From Novosphingobium profundi (GTDB taxonomy: Bacteria; Pseudomonadota; Alphaproteobacteria; Sphingomonadales; Sphingomonadaceae): a DNA stretch of 64,000 nucleotides. The notes under the pieces are model-generated. The model did not search any database. It had not been told where the DNA came from and saw only the letters and a program-made list of their open reading frames with translations. The position numbers and the translations under genes are program-made. Within the stretch, counting starts at the first letter, position 1; each line of letters opens with the position of its first letter. The stretch spans positions 372,001-436,000 of the forward strand of contig NZ_JAIVLF010000006.1 of NCBI RefSeq assembly GCF_020524485.1, given 5' to 3'. This document shows, in pieces, positions 8,253 to 16,699 of the stretch.

Positions 8253-9857
8253 TCATCCGACCTGCTGCGGCGCCAGCCGGTCGATCTCACGCGTGGTCTC
8301 CGCCTCGGCATCAGGAGGCGGTGCAATGTCCGCGAGCGCCGCACCCGGTTCAAGCGTGAGCAGACTTTGTAGGCGCGTTTCGAAGGCGGCGCGTTCGCGC
8401 CTGTCGAGCTGCGGACTGGCAAGGATCTTGAGCCCCGCCGGGTTGATCGTACGCCCGCCCCGGTAAGCTTCGAGGTGGAGGTGGGGCCCCGTCGAAAGAC
8501 CCGTCGAGCCGACATAGCCGATCACCTCGCCCGCCTTCACGCGCTCGCCCCGCTTCACCGCGATCCGGCTCATATGGCCATAGCCCGTAGCAAGACCGCC
8601 CGAATGCTCCAGCCGCACGTAGTTGCCGTGCCCACCGTGGCGCCCGGAAAAGCTGACCCGGCCCGCCGCCACCGCGTGGATCGGCGTGCCGTGCCGCGCG
8701 CCGTAGTCAATCCCGGCGTGCATGCGCTTGTAACCCAGGATCGGGTGGCGGCGCATACCGTAGTTCGACGTGACCCGTCCGGCGACCGGCGCGCCGATGG
8801 GCACTTCACGCGCCTTACCCGCCGTGTCGGCGGCCAGCATCTGGCCCTCCTCGCCCCAGCGCAGCAGTTGGAGGCGCTTCTTCCCCTCATGCGCGATCCC
8901 CGCATAGAGCAGGTCACCCAGCTTGCGGTCGCCCTTGGCCGAGCGCTTGTAGGCAAGGATCATGTCGAACTCGTCCTCCGAGCCGATATCGCTGTCGAGG
9001 CTGATGTACTTGTCGATGGCCCGCAGGTACGCCTGAATCGCGGCCACAGGGGCTCCGGCGGCGCGTGCCGAGCGGTAGAGGCTGGAGCCCACCTTGCCGC
9101 GAATGCGCAAGGGCGTCGCATCGACGTGGATGGGATGGCGCACCAGCCGCAGCGGCCCTTGCGTGTCCCCCTCCCCGCGCTCGACCGAGAGATCGAGATC
9201 GAAGCGCGCCCGAAAGCTGAGCGATTCCAGAACACGCGGGGAGCGCGGCCCCGGTCGCTGGCCCAGCGTGATGTCGAACTGGGTTCCCGATTCGATTTCG
9301 GAGGGCGGCAGCGTGCCTTCGATCAGATTCTCGACTTCAGCCACGTCGAGCGCACCGACACCGGCCCGTCCAAGCATGCGCGAAAGACTGTCGCCCCGCC
9401 CCAGAGTGGAGACGAGATCAATGCGCGGGCGCTCGGGAACGCTGGCGAGCGGGCGCACCAGCGGGCTGGCGCCCATGTGGCGTCCGCTGTCCGCGCCCAG
9501 CGCGAGAGGGGCTATGGTCTGGCTGCGGAACTCGTCGCGCACGCGCTCTTCAAGCGGCGTGAACGTCGCGGCTTCCACGGCGGAGAAATCGGGCCAGAAG
9601 GCAAAAGCGACCGCGCCGAGCCCGACCAGTGTCGCAAGGCCACGAAACCAGCGGCGGCTGCCGATGTCGCTGGCAAGATCAGGCGCAAGATCGACCCGTT
9701 GGCACCAGGCCTCGACGCCGGCCCGCAGACCGCCGCGCGCGCTCCTGGCGCCAGCCCTCTCCGCACCGATCATCTGGTCATGTGACAGACTGGCAGGCGT
9801 GCGCGTATCGTGCGCTTCGTCCTGCGATCCCCTGCCATGGCCCTTGAACACCCGCAC
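8253..9857 (-). CDS. M23 family metallopeptidase, membrane-anchored
   Basis: Probable periplasmic peptidoglycan endopeptidase, or a degenerate scaffold of that family. A single hydrophobic segment (LATLVGLGAVAFAFWP) near residue 75 anchors a long N-terminal part with a SPOR/LysM-like binding region, followed by the M23 domain with zinc ligands in HAGIDYG and PHLHLEA; both are intact, so it is probably active. The reading frame opens at GTG 9857; GTG 9851 has a better-spaced AAGGG upstream and ATG 9773 is another choice, so the start is uncertain. Divergent from the helicase gene. Confidence 0.88.
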   Translation of the reverse strand: MRVFKGHGRGSQDEAHDTRTPASLSHDQMIGAERAGARSARGGLRAGVEAWCQRVDLAPDLASDIGSRRWFRGLATLVGLGAVAFAFWPDFSAVEAATFTPLEERVRDEFRSQTIAPLALGADSGRHMGASPLVRPLASVPERPRIDLVSTLGRGDSLSRMLGRAGVGALDVAEVENLIEGTLPPSEIESGTQFDITLGQRPGPRSPRVLESLSFRARFDLDLSVERGEGDTQGPLRLVRHPIHVDATPLRIRGKVGSSLYRSARAAGAPVAAIQAYLRAIDKYISLDSDIGSEDEFDMILAYKRSAKGDRKLGDLLYAGIAHEGKKRLQLLRWGEEGQMLAADTAGKAREVPIGAPVAGRVTSNYGMRRHPILGYKRMHAGIDYGARHGTPIHAVAAGRVSFSGRHGGHGNYVRLEHSGGLATGYGHMSRIAVKRGERVKAGEVIGYVGSTGLSTGPHLHLEAYRGGRTINPAGLKILASPQLDRRERAAFETRLQSLLTLEPGAALADIAPPPDAEAETTREIDRLAPQQVG

Positions 9858-10054
9858 CGTCCCTTGTTGCCTTGCGTCTATCTACCTGGAAGGCACCACC
9901 CAATGCGGCACCTGTGTGGCGCTTTACGCCGAAATCCGCGAAGCGTCGTGCCTGTCCAAGGTTAATTCCAGCCTTACATTGTGGATTATAACCGGCATTG
10001 GGGGCGAGACGCCTCTTGCGAGCGGTAAGCGGCAGTGCCACACTTGACCCCATA

Positions 10055-12997
10055 ATGCTTACCCCCCCACCTGCGATGGTGCGCAAAGACACCTCAGACG
10101 GGGTGAAGGCGGTCCTGGGACCGACCAACACCGGCAAGACCCACCTGGCAATCGAAAGGCTGTGCGCGCATTCCAGCGGCATGATCGGCTTTCCTCTGCG
10201 CCTGCTCGCGCGCGAGGTCTATGACCGGGTGTGCAAGATCAAGGGTGAGTCCAACGTCGCCCTCATCACCGGCGAAGAGCGGATCGAACCGAAGAACGCG
10301 CGCTACCTCCTGTGCACCGTCGAAGCGATGCCGGTGACCGATCGCCAGACGGCCTTCGTCGCCATCGACGAGGCGCAGTTGGGCGCGGACCGCGAACGCG
10401 GCCATGTCTTCACCGACCGGCTGCTACACGCCCGTGGCCGCGAGGAGACGATGATCCTGGGATCCTCGGCGCTCGAACCGATGGTGAAGGCGCTGATTCC
10501 GGGTGTCGAGGTCATCACCCGCCCGCGTTTCTCCACGCTCAGCCACGTCGCCCCCAAGAAGCTCAGCCGGGTGCCTCCGCGCAGCGCAATTGTCGCCTTC
10601 TCGGTCGAGCAGGTCTACGCGCTTGCCGAAATGCTGCGGCGCTTCCGGGGCGGTGCGGCCGTCGTCATGGGCGCGCTCAGCCCGCAGACCCGCAACGCGC
10701 AGGTCGAACTCTACCAGTCGGGCGAGGTCGACTACCTCGTCGCCACCGATGCGGTGGGCATGGGCCTCAATCTCGACGTCCAGCATGTCGCGTTTGCCGG
10801 ACTCGCCAAGTACGATGGCCAGCGCCACCGGCGGCTGACCTCGGCCGAAATGGCGCAGATTGCCGGGCGCGCCGGGCGCCACCAGACCGACGGCACATTC
10901 GGCACGCTGGCGGGCATGCACCGGGGCGGGCGCGGCGGCGAGGAGATCGAATTCGAGCCCGAGGAAGTCTACGCGATCGAGGAGCACCGCTTCCCGCCGC
11001 TGACCAAGCTGTTCTGGCGCGATCCGGAACCGCGCTTCGACAGCCTCGACACGCTCATAGCCGACCTCGAAACGCCGCCCGAGCGCCCCGAACTGCGCCT
11101 TGCGCCCGAAGCCATTGACCTTGCCGTCCTCAAGCGTCTCGCCGAGGATCCGGAGATTGTCGATTCGGTGCGCGGCCGCGCCCGGGTCGAGCGTTTCTGG
11201 GACGTGTGCCGCCTGCCCGACTTTCGCCAGCAGGGCACCGAGACCCATTCGCGCTTCGTCGCGCGGCTGTGGCAGGACCTGCGCCATGGCGAATTGGGCG
11301 CGGATTTCGTGGCCCAGCAGATCGCGCACCTTGATCGCACCGGCGGCGAAATCGACACGCTTCAGGGGCGGATTGCCGCAATCCGATCCTGGGCCTATAT
11401 CGCGCAGCGACCCGACTGGGTGCTCGCACGCGATGAGATGGCCGCGCGGGCACGCGCGGTCGAAGCCCGGCTTTCCGATGCCCTGCACGGCAAGCTTACC
11501 GAACGTTTTATTAATCGCAGGACTGCGCTGCTCATGAAAAAACTGGGACCGGACACAGGGTTGCTCTCTGTACGGCTCGAAGACGAAGAAGTTCTGGTCG
11601 AGGGCGAGCATATCGGCTCGCTGCGAGGCTTTGCCTTCCAGATCGACCCGCAAACCCGTCTGACCGACCGCAAGCTCCTGCTTTCGGCCGCCGAAAAGCA
11701 CCTGCCCGGCCTTCTCGAAGCCCGTGCAGCCGAGCTGACCAAGGCGATTCACGAAGGAACGGCCACGCTCGCGCTGACGGGCACGGCGATCACCTGGGAC
11801 GGCGAGCCGCTGGGCGCGCTCGGCGCCGGGCGCAGCCTGCTCGCGCCCGTGTTCGTGCCCGATCGCCTGCTCGATGCCATTCCGGCTCCCGCGCGCAAGG
11901 ACCTCGTCGCCGCGCTCGAGGTCTGGCTTGAAAAGCAGCTCGAACCGCTCGCCCCGCTGGGCAAACTCGAAGAAGCAAGCCGCTCGGAAGAAGCCGGGCC
12001 GGACCTTCGCGCCCTTCTCATCCTGCTCATCGAACGCGGCGGGATTCTCGCGCGCGAGCAGTCGGGCCTAGAAAAACTCGACAAGGAACGCCGCACGATG
12101 CTGGCGCGCCTTGGCGTACGTGTCGGCGCGCTCGACCTGTTCGTGCCCGCCATGCTGCGTCCGCGCCCGATCAACCTGTGGCGCGAACTGGCCCGCCTCG
12201 CCGGTAAGGCCCCGCGCGGCGGCGCCCCCGACGAGACGATGCCCCCTGCCCTTGCCGCCGGCAAGCGCGACCGCCTGCCCGGCTACCGCAGTCTCGGCAA
12301 GCAGCTGATCCGCATCGACATGGCCGAAAAGCTCCTGCGCGAAGCGCACACCCAGCGAGAGGAAGCCGCCAAGGCACCGCCCCCGCCTGCAGCGACCACG
12401 GACGCTCCGAGCGAAACGGCGGCGGTCAACGACGAAACTGCAGCAACGCCCACGCAGGACCAGCCCGAGACCGCCGACGTGCAGACCTCGGCCGACACCG
12501 CGGCACCCTCTGGCGATGCGGCTGCGGATGCACCTGCCGAAGCCACCGTCGAGGCCCCGGCGCAGGATGCCCCCCAGGCTGCCGAAGCGAAGAGCGACAA
12601 GGGTAAGGGCAAGACCAAGGGCAAAGATCGCGGCCGCGACAAGGGCCGTGGCCGGGCCCCGCGTCCCAGCTTCCCGCTCGATCCCGCCCGCGCGATCTCG
12701 ATGGGCCTGACGCCCGAGAGCTACGAGCGCCTGCTGCGTCTGGGCGGCTTCCAGCCGGTCGAACCGCGCGGCAAGCCCGCCAGGGACGACGCGGCTCCGG
12801 AAGCTCCGGCCGAGGGCGAGACCGCGGCTCCCGAGACGGCAACGGCCAAGATCGATGCCCCGCAGGGCCCCGCGCCCACACAGCGTTGGACCTGGCGCCC
12901 TCCGCGCCGCCAGCCCCCCCAGCAGGCGCCCTCCAAGCGTCCCGCCCGCCCGCGTGAAGGCAATGCCTTTGCCGCGCTCGCGGACATGGTGCGCTAA
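10055..12997 (+). CDS. SUV3-like ATP-dependent RNA/DNA helicase
   Basis: Superfamily 2 helicase of about 980 residues resembling mitochondrial SUV3, probably working in RNA turnover. It has Walker A GPTNTGKT, the DEAQ box in VAIDEAQLGAD, motif VATDAVGMGLN and the arginine finger segment QIAGRAGRH, followed by a SUV3 C-terminal-like region. The last ~200 residues are a low-complexity Ala/Pro/Glu-rich linker with a GKGKTKGKDRGRDKGRGR basic patch and a basic tail, likely nucleic-acid binding. ATG 10055 is chosen; ATG 10076 is possible. Followed closely by the S4 protein and ferredoxin genes. Confidence 0.88.
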   Translation: MLTPPPAMVRKDTSDGVKAVLGPTNTGKTHLAIERLCAHSSGMIGFPLRLLAREVYDRVCKIKGESNVALITGEERIEPKNARYLLCTVEAMPVTDRQTAFVAIDEAQLGADRERGHVFTDRLLHARGREETMILGSSALEPMVKALIPGVEVITRPRFSTLSHVAPKKLSRVPPRSAIVAFSVEQVYALAEMLRRFRGGAAVVMGALSPQTRNAQVELYQSGEVDYLVATDAVGMGLNLDVQHVAFAGLAKYDGQRHRRLTSAEMAQIAGRAGRHQTDGTFGTLAGMHRGGRGGEEIEFEPEEVYAIEEHRFPPLTKLFWRDPEPRFDSLDTLIADLETPPERPELRLAPEAIDLAVLKRLAEDPEIVDSVRGRARVERFWDVCRLPDFRQQGTETHSRFVARLWQDLRHGELGADFVAQQIAHLDRTGGEIDTLQGRIAAIRSWAYIAQRPDWVLARDEMAARARAVEARLSDALHGKLTERFINRRTALLMKKLGPDTGLLSVRLEDEEVLVEGEHIGSLRGFAFQIDPQTRLTDRKLLLSAAEKHLPGLLEARAAELTKAIHEGTATLALTGTAITWDGEPLGALGAGRSLLAPVFVPDRLLDAIPAPARKDLVAALEVWLEKQLEPLAPLGKLEEASRSEEAGPDLRALLILLIERGGILAREQSGLEKLDKERRTMLARLGVRVGALDLFVPAMLRPRPINLWRELARLAGKAPRGGAPDETMPPALAAGKRDRLPGYRSLGKQLIRIDMAEKLLREAHTQREEAAKAPPPPAATTDAPSETAAVNDETAATPTQDQPETADVQTSADTAAPSGDAAADAPAEATVEAPAQDAPQAAEAKSDKGKGKTKGKDRGRDKGRGRAPRPSFPLDPARAISMGLTPESYERLLRLGGFQPVEPRGKPARDDAAPEAPAEGETAAPETATAKIDAPQGPAPTQRWTWRPPRRQPPQQAPSKRPARPREGNAFAALADMVR

Positions 12998-13032
12998 GCG
13001 CGATGCGCGCTGGCTGACCCGGACCGAGCCCG

Positions 13033-13350
13033 GTGCGCGTCGACAAGCTGCTCTGGTTCCTGCGCCTCGCCAAGACACGGGCGGTGGCGCAGGGCCTTGC
13101 ACATGACGGGCACATGCGGCTCAACGGTCGGCGCATCGAACGCGCCCATCAGAAGATCGCCCCGGGCGACATCCTGACCGTGCCGATAGGCAGGAACGTG
13201 CGGGTGATAGAAATTCTTGCCCTTCCCGAGCGCCGTGGACCCGCTCCCGAGGCCCAGGCCTGTTACAGAGTGCTTGACGTCAACCCGACTCATCCCGTAG
13301 CGGCTCCACTTTCAGCCGTAAGTCTCTCAAAAAGGATTTCGCCGTCATGA
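13033..13350 (+). CDS. S4-domain RNA-binding protein (Hsp15-like)
   Basis: Small RNA-binding protein of 105 residues. The S4 domain begins immediately with MRVDKLLWFLRLAKTR and continues through GHMRLNGRRIERAHQKIAPGD, as in ribosome-associated heat-shock protein Hsp15. The start is a GTG 35 nt after the helicase stop; no ATG is available in frame. Its stop overlaps the ferredoxin ATG as ATGA, so the two are translationally coupled. A role in recycling stalled large subunits is inferred from family only. Confidence 0.86.
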   Translation: MRVDKLLWFLRLAKTRAVAQGLAHDGHMRLNGRRIERAHQKIAPGDILTVPIGRNVRVIEILALPERRGPAPEAQACYRVLDVNPTHPVAAPLSAVSLSKRISPS

Positions 13351-13685
13351 CCTACGTCGTCACCGACGCCTGCATTGCCTGCAAGTACACGGATTGCGTC
13401 GAGGTTTGCCCGGTCGACTGCTTCTATGAAGGCGAGAACATGCTCGTCATCAATCCTTCCGAGTGCATCGACTGCGGCGTGTGCGAACCGGAATGCCCGG
13501 CCGAGGCGATCATCCCCGACACCGAGAGCGGTGTGGAGCAGTGGATCGAACTCAACGCCAAGTATTCGGCCGAGTGGCCCAACCTCACCACCAAGAAGGA
13601 CGCGCCCGACAACGCGGACGAAATGAAGGACGTCCAGAACAAGCTGGAAACGCACTTCTCGCCCGAGCCCGGCGAAGGCGACTGA
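13347..13685 (+). CDS. fdxA: 7Fe-type ferredoxin FdxA
   Basis: Soluble electron carrier of 112 residues with two iron-sulfur cluster motifs: CIACKYTDCVEVCPVDCF near residue 9 and CIDCGVCEPECP near residue 39. The spacing of the first motif (an inserted acidic/aromatic residue replacing a cysteine) is that of the [3Fe-4S][4Fe-4S] ferredoxin FdxA found across alphaproteobacteria. A family C-terminal tail follows (YSAEWPNLTTKK). The start overlaps the stop of the S4 gene by 4 nt. Its redox partner is not in the window. Confidence 0.93.
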   Translation: MTYVVTDACIACKYTDCVEVCPVDCFYEGENMLVINPSECIDCGVCEPECPAEAIIPDTESGVEQWIELNAKYSAEWPNLTTKKDAPDNADEMKDVQNKLETHFSPEPGEGD

Positions 13686-13702
13686 TCGCGCCCAATGCCT
13701 GA

Positions 13703-13740
13703 GGGCCCGCTGGACAGGAATTTCCAGGCTGAACGGGCCC
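13703..13740 (+). terminator. Hairpin downstream of fdxA, possible terminator
   Basis: Outer arms GGGCCCG (13703-13709) and CGGGCCC (13734-13740) enclose inner arms CTGGA (13710-13714) and TCCAG (13723-13727). It lies 18 nt after the fdxA stop, but no T-run follows, so termination may need Rho. Confidence 0.4.
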
Positions 13741-14086
13741 AACGGCAAATAGCGCTAAAATAAATGGGCGAGCATAGACGCCCGGAAACGCAGGCGAATC
13801 TGCCTGTCATCGTCTCGAATCGGGACCGCACAGGAGGCTAGCGCAGGAATCCTGCGGCTGCCACTGGATATTTTGTCACATCGGTGCTATATAATACGGC
13901 AACTGCCCGAGTCTTCCACTCGTCCGGCAGAGATTTTTCATGACGAGGCAGGGTTCGAAAACAAGCGGTAAGAGCGTGATCTGACCGGTCGGCGAAAGGC
14001 ATTCGTGCCACAGGTCGCAGCCTACCGGGACACCGACTCTCACCGCCTGTTTGCTCGCATCCACCCTGCAGGTGAAAGGACGATAC
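13741..14086 (+). promoter_or_regulatory. Non-coding leader region upstream of carD
   Basis: About 350 bp without a convincing gene. A TATAAT at 13890-13895, the best minus-10 match near here, lies about 190 nt upstream of carD; TTGTCA at 13873-13878 is too close to be its standard minus-35. The carD Shine-Dalgarno sequence GAAAGGA is at 14074-14080. I see no recognisable riboswitch. The long leader could hold an unrecognised regulatory RNA element. Confidence 0.3.
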
Positions 14087-14620
14087 ATGGCAACCAAGGC
14101 CGATGCCTTCGATGTTGGAGATTACGTCGTTTATCCCAAGCACGGCGTAGGCCGTGTGATCGAGTTGCAGAAGCAGGAAATTGCCGGGATGCAGCTCGAA
14201 CTCTACGTGCTGCGTTTCGAAAAGGAGCGTATGACGCTCCGCGTTCCGGTGAACAAGGTGGAATCGATCGGCATGCGCAAGCTGTCGTCCGACAAGACCC
14301 TGCGCGAAGCTCTCGACACCCTCAAGGGCAAGCCCAAGGTAAAGCGCACCATGTGGTCGCGCCGCGCCCAGGAGTACGAAGCCAAGATCAATTCGGGCGA
14401 TCTCGTCTCGATCGCGGAAGTCACGCGCGACCTGTTCCGTGCCGACGACCAGCCCGAGCAGAGCTACTCCGAGCGTCAGATCTTCGAGGCTGCCTCCTCT
14501 CGCCTCGCGCGCGAACTGGCCGCGATGGAAAAGACCGACGAACCGGCCGCGCTCAAGAAGATCCTCGCGATCCTCAACGAGCACGCCCCCAAGTACTACG
14601 ACACGGCCGAGACCGCCTAA
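14087..14620 (+). CDS. carD: CarD family transcriptional regulator
   Basis: RNA polymerase-binding regulator of 177 residues. The N-terminal TRCF-RID-like domain is seen as FDVGDYVVYPKHGVGRV, then ELYVLRFEKERMTLRVPV; the C-terminal helical domain includes WSRRAQEYEAKINSGD and DLFRADDQPEQSYSERQIFE. CarD stabilises open promoter complexes, particularly at rRNA and housekeeping promoters. The ATG at 14087 is preferred because GAAAGGA precedes it; an in-frame start at 14051 lies upstream. A good intrinsic terminator follows, so it is probably a single-gene unit with a long leader. Confidence 0.93.
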   Translation: MATKADAFDVGDYVVYPKHGVGRVIELQKQEIAGMQLELYVLRFEKERMTLRVPVNKVESIGMRKLSSDKTLREALDTLKGKPKVKRTMWSRRAQEYEAKINSGDLVSIAEVTRDLFRADDQPEQSYSERQIFEAASSRLARELAAMEKTDEPAALKKILAILNEHAPKYYDTAETA

Positions 14621-14647
14621 GCCGATCTCGCTGTTTCAGACAGGATG

Positions 14648-14688
14648 AAGGGCCGCTTCGCCGCAAGGTGACGCGGCCCTTTCTCTTT
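14648..14688 (+). terminator. Intrinsic terminator after carD
   Basis: Arms AGGGCCGC and GCGGCCCT (14673-14680) flank a short loop and are followed by TTCTCTTT (14681-14688). It starts about 28 nt after the carD stop codon. Confidence 0.75.
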
Positions 14689-14712
14689 GCCGCTTGCGAA
14701 GAGCCTGCGGGC

Positions 14713-15063
14713 ATGAGACCTCTTGGCGCGATGTCTCGCACCTTGCCCCCTGCCCCCTTGCTGGTCCTGACCCTGCTTCCTCTCCTGGGTGGCTGCATCG
14801 CCAAGACCGCGGTCGATGTGGCGACGCTGCCCGTACGCGCGGCGAGCCAGGGCGTGGACTGGGCGACGACCAGCCAGTCCGAGGCCGACGAGAAGCGTGG
14901 GCGCGCGATGCGCGAGCACGAGGAAAAGCTGCGCGACCTCCAGCGCCGCTACGAAAAGCACCTACGCAAGTGTGACGAGGGAAGCCAGAGCGCCTGCCTT
15001 GATGCACGCGACGATTACGCGCAGATGCAGATCCTCCAGGCCCCCCAGAACCGGCCATATTGA
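14713..15063 (+). CDS. Small predicted lipoprotein, coiled-coil rich
   Basis: Protein of 116 residues with a type II signal sequence: hydrophobic stretch PLLVLTLLPLLGGC ending in the lipobox LGGC, so the mature protein should be lipid-anchored at a conserved cysteine near residue 28. The rest is hydrophilic, with a charged, probably coiled-coil stretch (EADEKRGRAMREHEEKLRD) and two cysteines. The ATG at 14731 is an alternative start. It follows the carD terminator and ends 42 nt before the dGTPase start. No function can be assigned. Confidence 0.72.
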   Translation: MRPLGAMSRTLPPAPLLVLTLLPLLGGCIAKTAVDVATLPVRAASQGVDWATTSQSEADEKRGRAMREHEEKLRDLQRRYEKHLRKCDEGSQSACLDARDDYAQMQILQAPQNRPY

Positions 15064-15105
15064 CGCTGCGGCACGCGGGTGGAATACCCCTCCCATGGTG
15101 ATGAG

Positions 15106-16446
15106 ATGAGCTGGTACGAGAGGCGCGAATCCTGGTCCGCGCAGAGCGAGGACGCGCGCGAGGACGGCGATATCGACTACGCTCGCGTCGTCCATTCCGC
15201 CTCGTTCCGACGGCTCCAGGGCAAGACCCAGATTCTCAACCTGGGCGACAGCGACTTCTACCGCACCCGCCTTACCCACTCGCTCGAAGTGGCGCAGATT
15301 GCAGGTGGCCTTGCCCGCCAGCTCGCCAAGAGCTTCCCCGATCATCCGGCGACCGCGCACCTGCCGGACCGCAGCCTCATCCACGCCATCGGCTGCACTC
15401 ATGATTTCGGCCACCCGCCTTTCGGCCATGGCGGCGAAGTCGCGCTCAACTACTGCATGCGCCGCCACGGCGGCTTTGAGGGCAACGGCCAGACCTTGCG
15501 CATCCTGGCCCGGCTCGAGAGCTTCTCGGCCAACGCCGGGGCCAATCTCAGCCGCCGCACGATGCTCGGCGTCCTCAAGTACCCGGCCGCGTTCTCGCAG
15601 GCGGAAAACCCTTATCTGGAGCCGCGTCTGCTCGACGGCCCCAGCACCCTTCGCGTGCTCGATTCCCGTCATTGCAAACCGCCCAAGGCCTACCTCGACT
15701 GCGAACAGGACGTGGTGGACTGGATTCTCGCCCCCCTCACCCACCACGAGCGCGAGGCCTTCACCGCGATCGAGACGCGCCCCGGCAAGCACGCGAAGAC
15801 GCTGCACAAGAGCCTCGACTGTTCGATCATGGATCTTGCCGACGACATTGCCTACGGCGTCCATGATCTGGAGGATGCCATCGCGCTCGGGCTCGTCGCG
15901 CGCGAGCGTTTCGCCAAGGCACTGGAGAGCGCCAGCGCGCCCTTCCTCGATGCGCTCAAGGAAAAGTACCCCGGCGAAAGCGAGAATGACGTATTCTCAC
16001 GCATGGTCGAAGGCCTGTTCGGCGAGGACGAAGGCACCCGCAAACGCTACATCAGCCGCCTCGTCCACCACTTCCTGACCGGCGCCACATACCGTGAGGA
16101 AACAGCCTTCGACGAACCGCTGCTACGCTGGCGGGTGCGCCTGGAAGGCCCGCGCAGGGCGTTCCTCGATGCACTCCAGGCCTTCATCGTGAAGGAGGTC
16201 ATCGCCAGTCCCGAAGTCCAGCACCTGGAGTTCAAGGGGCAGGCCATGGTCGTCGCCGTCTTCGAGGCGCTTGCCGCCGATCCGGCCCGCCTGCTCCCAA
16301 AGGCCGCTCTAAGCCGCTACGAAGCCTCCTCAGGCGATATACGGGTCATCTGTGACCACGTGGCCGCCATGACCGACACCCACCTCCTGAAGACGTACGA
16401 GAGGCTTTTCAGCCCGCGCATGGGTTCGGTGTTCGACCGGCTTTGA
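15106..16446 (+). CDS. dgt: Deoxyguanosinetriphosphate triphosphohydrolase-like protein
   Basis: HD-domain nucleotidase of about 446 residues that should hydrolyse dNTPs to deoxynucleoside plus triphosphate and so tune the dNTP pool. The family opening YARVVHSASFRRLQGKTQI is followed by RTRLTHSLEVAQI (metal histidine), HDFGHPPFGHGGE (HD motif) and DLADDIAYGVHDLEDA. ATG 15106 is the usual start; a GTG at 15079 would add nine residues. In many alphaproteobacteria the gene precedes argS, but here a repeat element and convergent tsaC follow. Confidence 0.9.
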   Translation: MSWYERRESWSAQSEDAREDGDIDYARVVHSASFRRLQGKTQILNLGDSDFYRTRLTHSLEVAQIAGGLARQLAKSFPDHPATAHLPDRSLIHAIGCTHDFGHPPFGHGGEVALNYCMRRHGGFEGNGQTLRILARLESFSANAGANLSRRTMLGVLKYPAAFSQAENPYLEPRLLDGPSTLRVLDSRHCKPPKAYLDCEQDVVDWILAPLTHHEREAFTAIETRPGKHAKTLHKSLDCSIMDLADDIAYGVHDLEDAIALGLVARERFAKALESASAPFLDALKEKYPGESENDVFSRMVEGLFGEDEGTRKRYISRLVHHFLTGATYREETAFDEPLLRWRVRLEGPRRAFLDALQAFIVKEVIASPEVQHLEFKGQAMVVAVFEALAADPARLLPKAALSRYEASSGDIRVICDHVAAMTDTHLLKTYERLFSPRMGSVFDRL

Positions 16447-16476
16447 CGGGGCTCGGGAAGAGGGAAGAAGGACATT

Positions 16477-16680
16477 CCGAGGGCCATCGCCCTCGGGCTC
16501 CCCAAACTGTCTAGCGCATGGGTGCCTGCAACGCCGATTGTGGGGAGAGCGGTGTGTTCACCTGGATGATTGAGGGGCTTTGCCCCTCCCAATTCCTATC
16601 CCACTGACGGGTGCAAAGTTGCGCCACCCCGACTCAAATGGGCTCTCCGATTCCGGGAGCCCGAGGGCGATGGCCCTCGG
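16477..16680. repeat. Composite/degenerate repeat, copy 3
   Basis: An unusual member of the repeat family: both outer ends carry the CCGAGGGC / GCCCTCGG hairpin (16477-16496 and 16661-16680) in opposite orientation, and the TCAAGGGG hairpin is missing. A different hairpin, GAGGGGC / GCCCCTC (16572-16588), lies between them, plus a CCCAAACTGTC arm after the first hairpin. It fills the space between convergent dgt and tsaC, starting 30 nt and 19 nt from their stop codons. It may be two partial copies joined. Confidence 0.7.
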
Positions 16681-16699
16681 AAAAATCTCTTCCGACCTC

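Noticed and set aside
13951..13975. GGTTCGAAAAC as a possible tRNA T-arm
   Set aside because: No acceptor stem, D-arm or anticodon arm can be drawn around it.
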